DNA of 64,000 nucleotides from Planctomycetota bacterium (GTDB lineage: Bacteria; Planctomycetota; Phycisphaerae; UBA1845; PWPN01). The DNA lies in assembly GCA_029550525.1 (NCBI GenBank), contig JAKPHF010000008.1:62001-126000 (forward strand), read 5' to 3'. The notes below the pieces were generated by a model, which was not told where the DNA came from, searched no databases, and was given only the letters and a program-made list of their open reading frames with translations. This document shows positions 62,909-64,000 of the stretch, piece after piece. Each line of letters opens with the position of its first letter. The first letter of the stretch is position 1. The position numbers and the translations under genes were made by a program.

Positions 62909-63007
62909 AGTGTCTCCTAGTTTATCGGCTCGCGGCCGCCCGGGCAAGAGCCCTGACGGGGCCGCAAACGGCGAAATCCGGTTTATCGGTCCCGAGGACG
63001 CCTGCGA

Positions 63008-63031
63008 ACCGCCGGGCTTTGCCCCGGCGGT
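63008..63031 (+). repeat. GC-rich hairpin, terminator-like
   Basis: ACCGCCGGGCTTTGCCCCGG then CGGT forms a stem of about 9 bp, followed by CTCTTT. It lies on the plus strand without a clear upstream gene to end, so its role is uncertain. It resembles family E. Confidence 0.5.
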
Positions 63032-63112
63032 CTCTTTACCCATCAGGTGTCCGTGCGATCCCGGGAGGCGTCCCTGATCGCGCGCACGGGCGACGGCTCC
63101 CGTTCGGACAGA

Positions 63113-63137
63113 GACGGCGGGGTCAAGCCCCGCCGCT
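63113..63137 (-). terminator. Family E hairpin, possible terminator of the Nif3-like gene
   Basis: On the minus strand, AGCGGCGGGG CTTGA CCCCGCCGTC is followed by TCTGTCC, a weak T-run. It is 27 bases beyond the gene stop at 63165. The text is the same as at 59628. Confidence 0.5.
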
Positions 63138-63164
63138 CGCTGGATCCCCCATGAGCGGAAGCCA

Positions 63165-63956
63165 TCAGGCCCGGATCGTGCGGAACATGCACTCCTGGGC
63201 GATGGCCGTCACCGGTACGGACGGGAAGACCTCGCGGAGACGGGCGGCCAGCTTGCGCATGCCGGGCTCTTCCGAGCTGGCGTGGTTGACCACGATCACC
63301 GGGTAGCCCATGTCGATGGCCATGGTGGCGTCGGACCAGAAGGTGAACCCGTCGTCGGTACAGATGGCCAGGTCGGCCTCCAACCGACCCGCCATCTCAC
63401 GGAAGGGTGTGATCGCGCCGGTGCCGATGCCGATGCGACGAACCCTCTTGTCGGCCGGGCCGATCAACTGCACGGTCTCATGCCCGAACGCCTGGAGCTT
63501 GCCCGCCACCGACCGGGCCAACTCGCCCGACGTGGTCTCGGGAATCTCGTACACGTGGCAGAACGTGCTGCGGTTGACCAGCTTGCTGAAGCCCAGGAAC
63601 TCGCCCCACGCGCCGGGGATGCCGATGCCCTCGACGCGATCCCACACGTCGTGGCAGCGATAGATCACCAGCCCGCTCGATTCGATCAACTGCTTCTTGC
63701 GACGTGTGACCTCAAACAGGAAGACGGCGTCGTCCTTGTCGGTGTGGTTGTAGTAGACCGGCTCGTGGCAGACGAGCAGGTTGCATCCCTCGTCGAGGGC
63801 GCGTTGAATCGTCCACAGGTAAGGCATCCAGGCCACCGCGATCTTTTTGACCACGGTTTGCGGATCGCCGGCCTTGAACGTGTCCACGGTGTCGTTCGGG
63901 TTCACCCACGGACCGAGCTTCAGGAGGTAGTCGCGCACGTCGGCTGCGCGCACCAC
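63165..63956 (-). CDS. Nif3-like dinuclear metal-centre protein (YbgI/NIF3 family)
   Basis: A 263-residue protein starting at GTG 63956, with AAGGAG six bases upstream; the next codon is also GTG. Metal-ligand motifs of the family are CNLLVCHEPVYYNHTDKDD and, near the C-terminus, YPVIVVNHASSEEPGM (H-x3-E). The text ICTDDGFTFWSDATMAIDMG fits the second half. These proteins bind two metal ions in hexamers. Their role is unclear, with links to GTP cyclohydrolase-like or tRNA-modification functions. It is the last gene in the window; 44 bases of the upstream region remain. Confidence 0.88.
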   Translation of the reverse strand: MVRAADVRDYLLKLGPWVNPNDTVDTFKAGDPQTVVKKIAVAWMPYLWTIQRALDEGCNLLVCHEPVYYNHTDKDDAVFLFEVTRRKKQLIESSGLVIYRCHDVWDRVEGIGIPGAWGEFLGFSKLVNRSTFCHVYEIPETTSGELARSVAGKLQAFGHETVQLIGPADKRVRRIGIGTGAITPFREMAGRLEADLAICTDDGFTFWSDATMAIDMGYPVIVVNHASSEEPGMRKLAARLREVFPSVPVTAIAQECMFRTIRA

Positions 63957-64000
63957 CGGTGTCTCCTTGCGATCGGCTTGGCCGGTCGCCTTTATCGCCA

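Overview
The window is a 64 kb, GC-rich bacterial chromosome segment, most likely from the phylum Planctomycetota and probably a Phycisphaerae-like lineage. This placement rests on family content and is not phylogenetically proven. Supporting traits are two large secreted proteins ending in dockerin-like Asp-rich repeats, a DUF1559-type prepilin-like protein, a double DUF1080 protein, a GH172/DUF2961 protein, an ECF sigma factor with a zinc-finger anti-sigma partner, many lone secreted oxidoreductases, and abundant short palindromic repeats between genes. No phage, transposase, CRISPR array or antibiotic island is visible.

Layout. 1-5.1 kb: a divergent multihaem cytochrome pair. One is a membrane-anchored NapC-like cytochrome that runs off the left edge. 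The other is a secreted NHL-propeller protein fused to a 24-haem tail. 5.2-8.3 kb: two TPR proteins. 8.4-14.3 kb: a sugar-binding-type lipoprotein, a ferredoxin-containing aldo/keto reductase, a CapD/WbpM-type membrane nucleotide-sugar dehydratase and a secreted protein. 14.5-16.9 kb: an endonuclease/exonuclease/phosphatase-family remnant and a P1B heavy-metal ATPase. 17.4-21.5 kb: threonine aldolase, a DUF3750 lipoprotein, a URO-D-like protein and ferritin. 21.9-26.4 kb: a NicO-type Ni/Co transporter with an EF-hand and a His-rich loop, translationally coupled to a membrane-anchored coiled-coil protein. 27-36.4 kb: a sodium/solute symporter, a ceramidase-like hydrolase, an SDR, a PDZ protein, the anti-sigma/sigma pair and smpB. 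36.4-44 kb: repeat-dense DNA, two secreted proteins sharing a CGxG C-terminal segment, an SMP-30 protein, an alginate-export-like porin and an S10 peptidase. 44-49 kb: the prepilin-like protein and two dockerin-like secreted proteins. 49.4-54.3 kb: a co-directional run of a GH-like protein, a URO-D-like protein, GH172 and a HAD-like pseudoenzyme. 54.6-57 kb: amtB-glnK behind a good sigma-54 site and ended by a strong terminator. 57-64 kb: Tat-exported aldo/keto reductase, DUF1080 protein, lipoprotein hydrolase, PilT-like ATPase, a small Cys-rich protein, tRNA-Ala(CGC) and a Nif3-like protein.

Functionally the segment suggests a heterotroph that degrades complex polysaccharide or sulfated/modified sugars (GH172, DUF1080, SMP-30, alginate-type porin, several exported oxidoreductases). 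It also has periplasmic or extracellular electron-transfer capacity (33 haem-binding motifs visible in two genes), metal handling (P1B ATPase, NicO, ferritin) and nitrogen-regulated ammonium uptake.

The least conventional items are the NHL-24-haem fusion with its divergent NapC-like partner, the HAD-like protein whose catalytic aspartates are replaced, a P-II protein lacking the uridylylated tyrosine beside an Amt with a long C-terminal extension, the two-protein CGxG C-terminal signal candidate, and several families of dispersed palindromic repeats. I see no single complete system that I can defend as wholly new.
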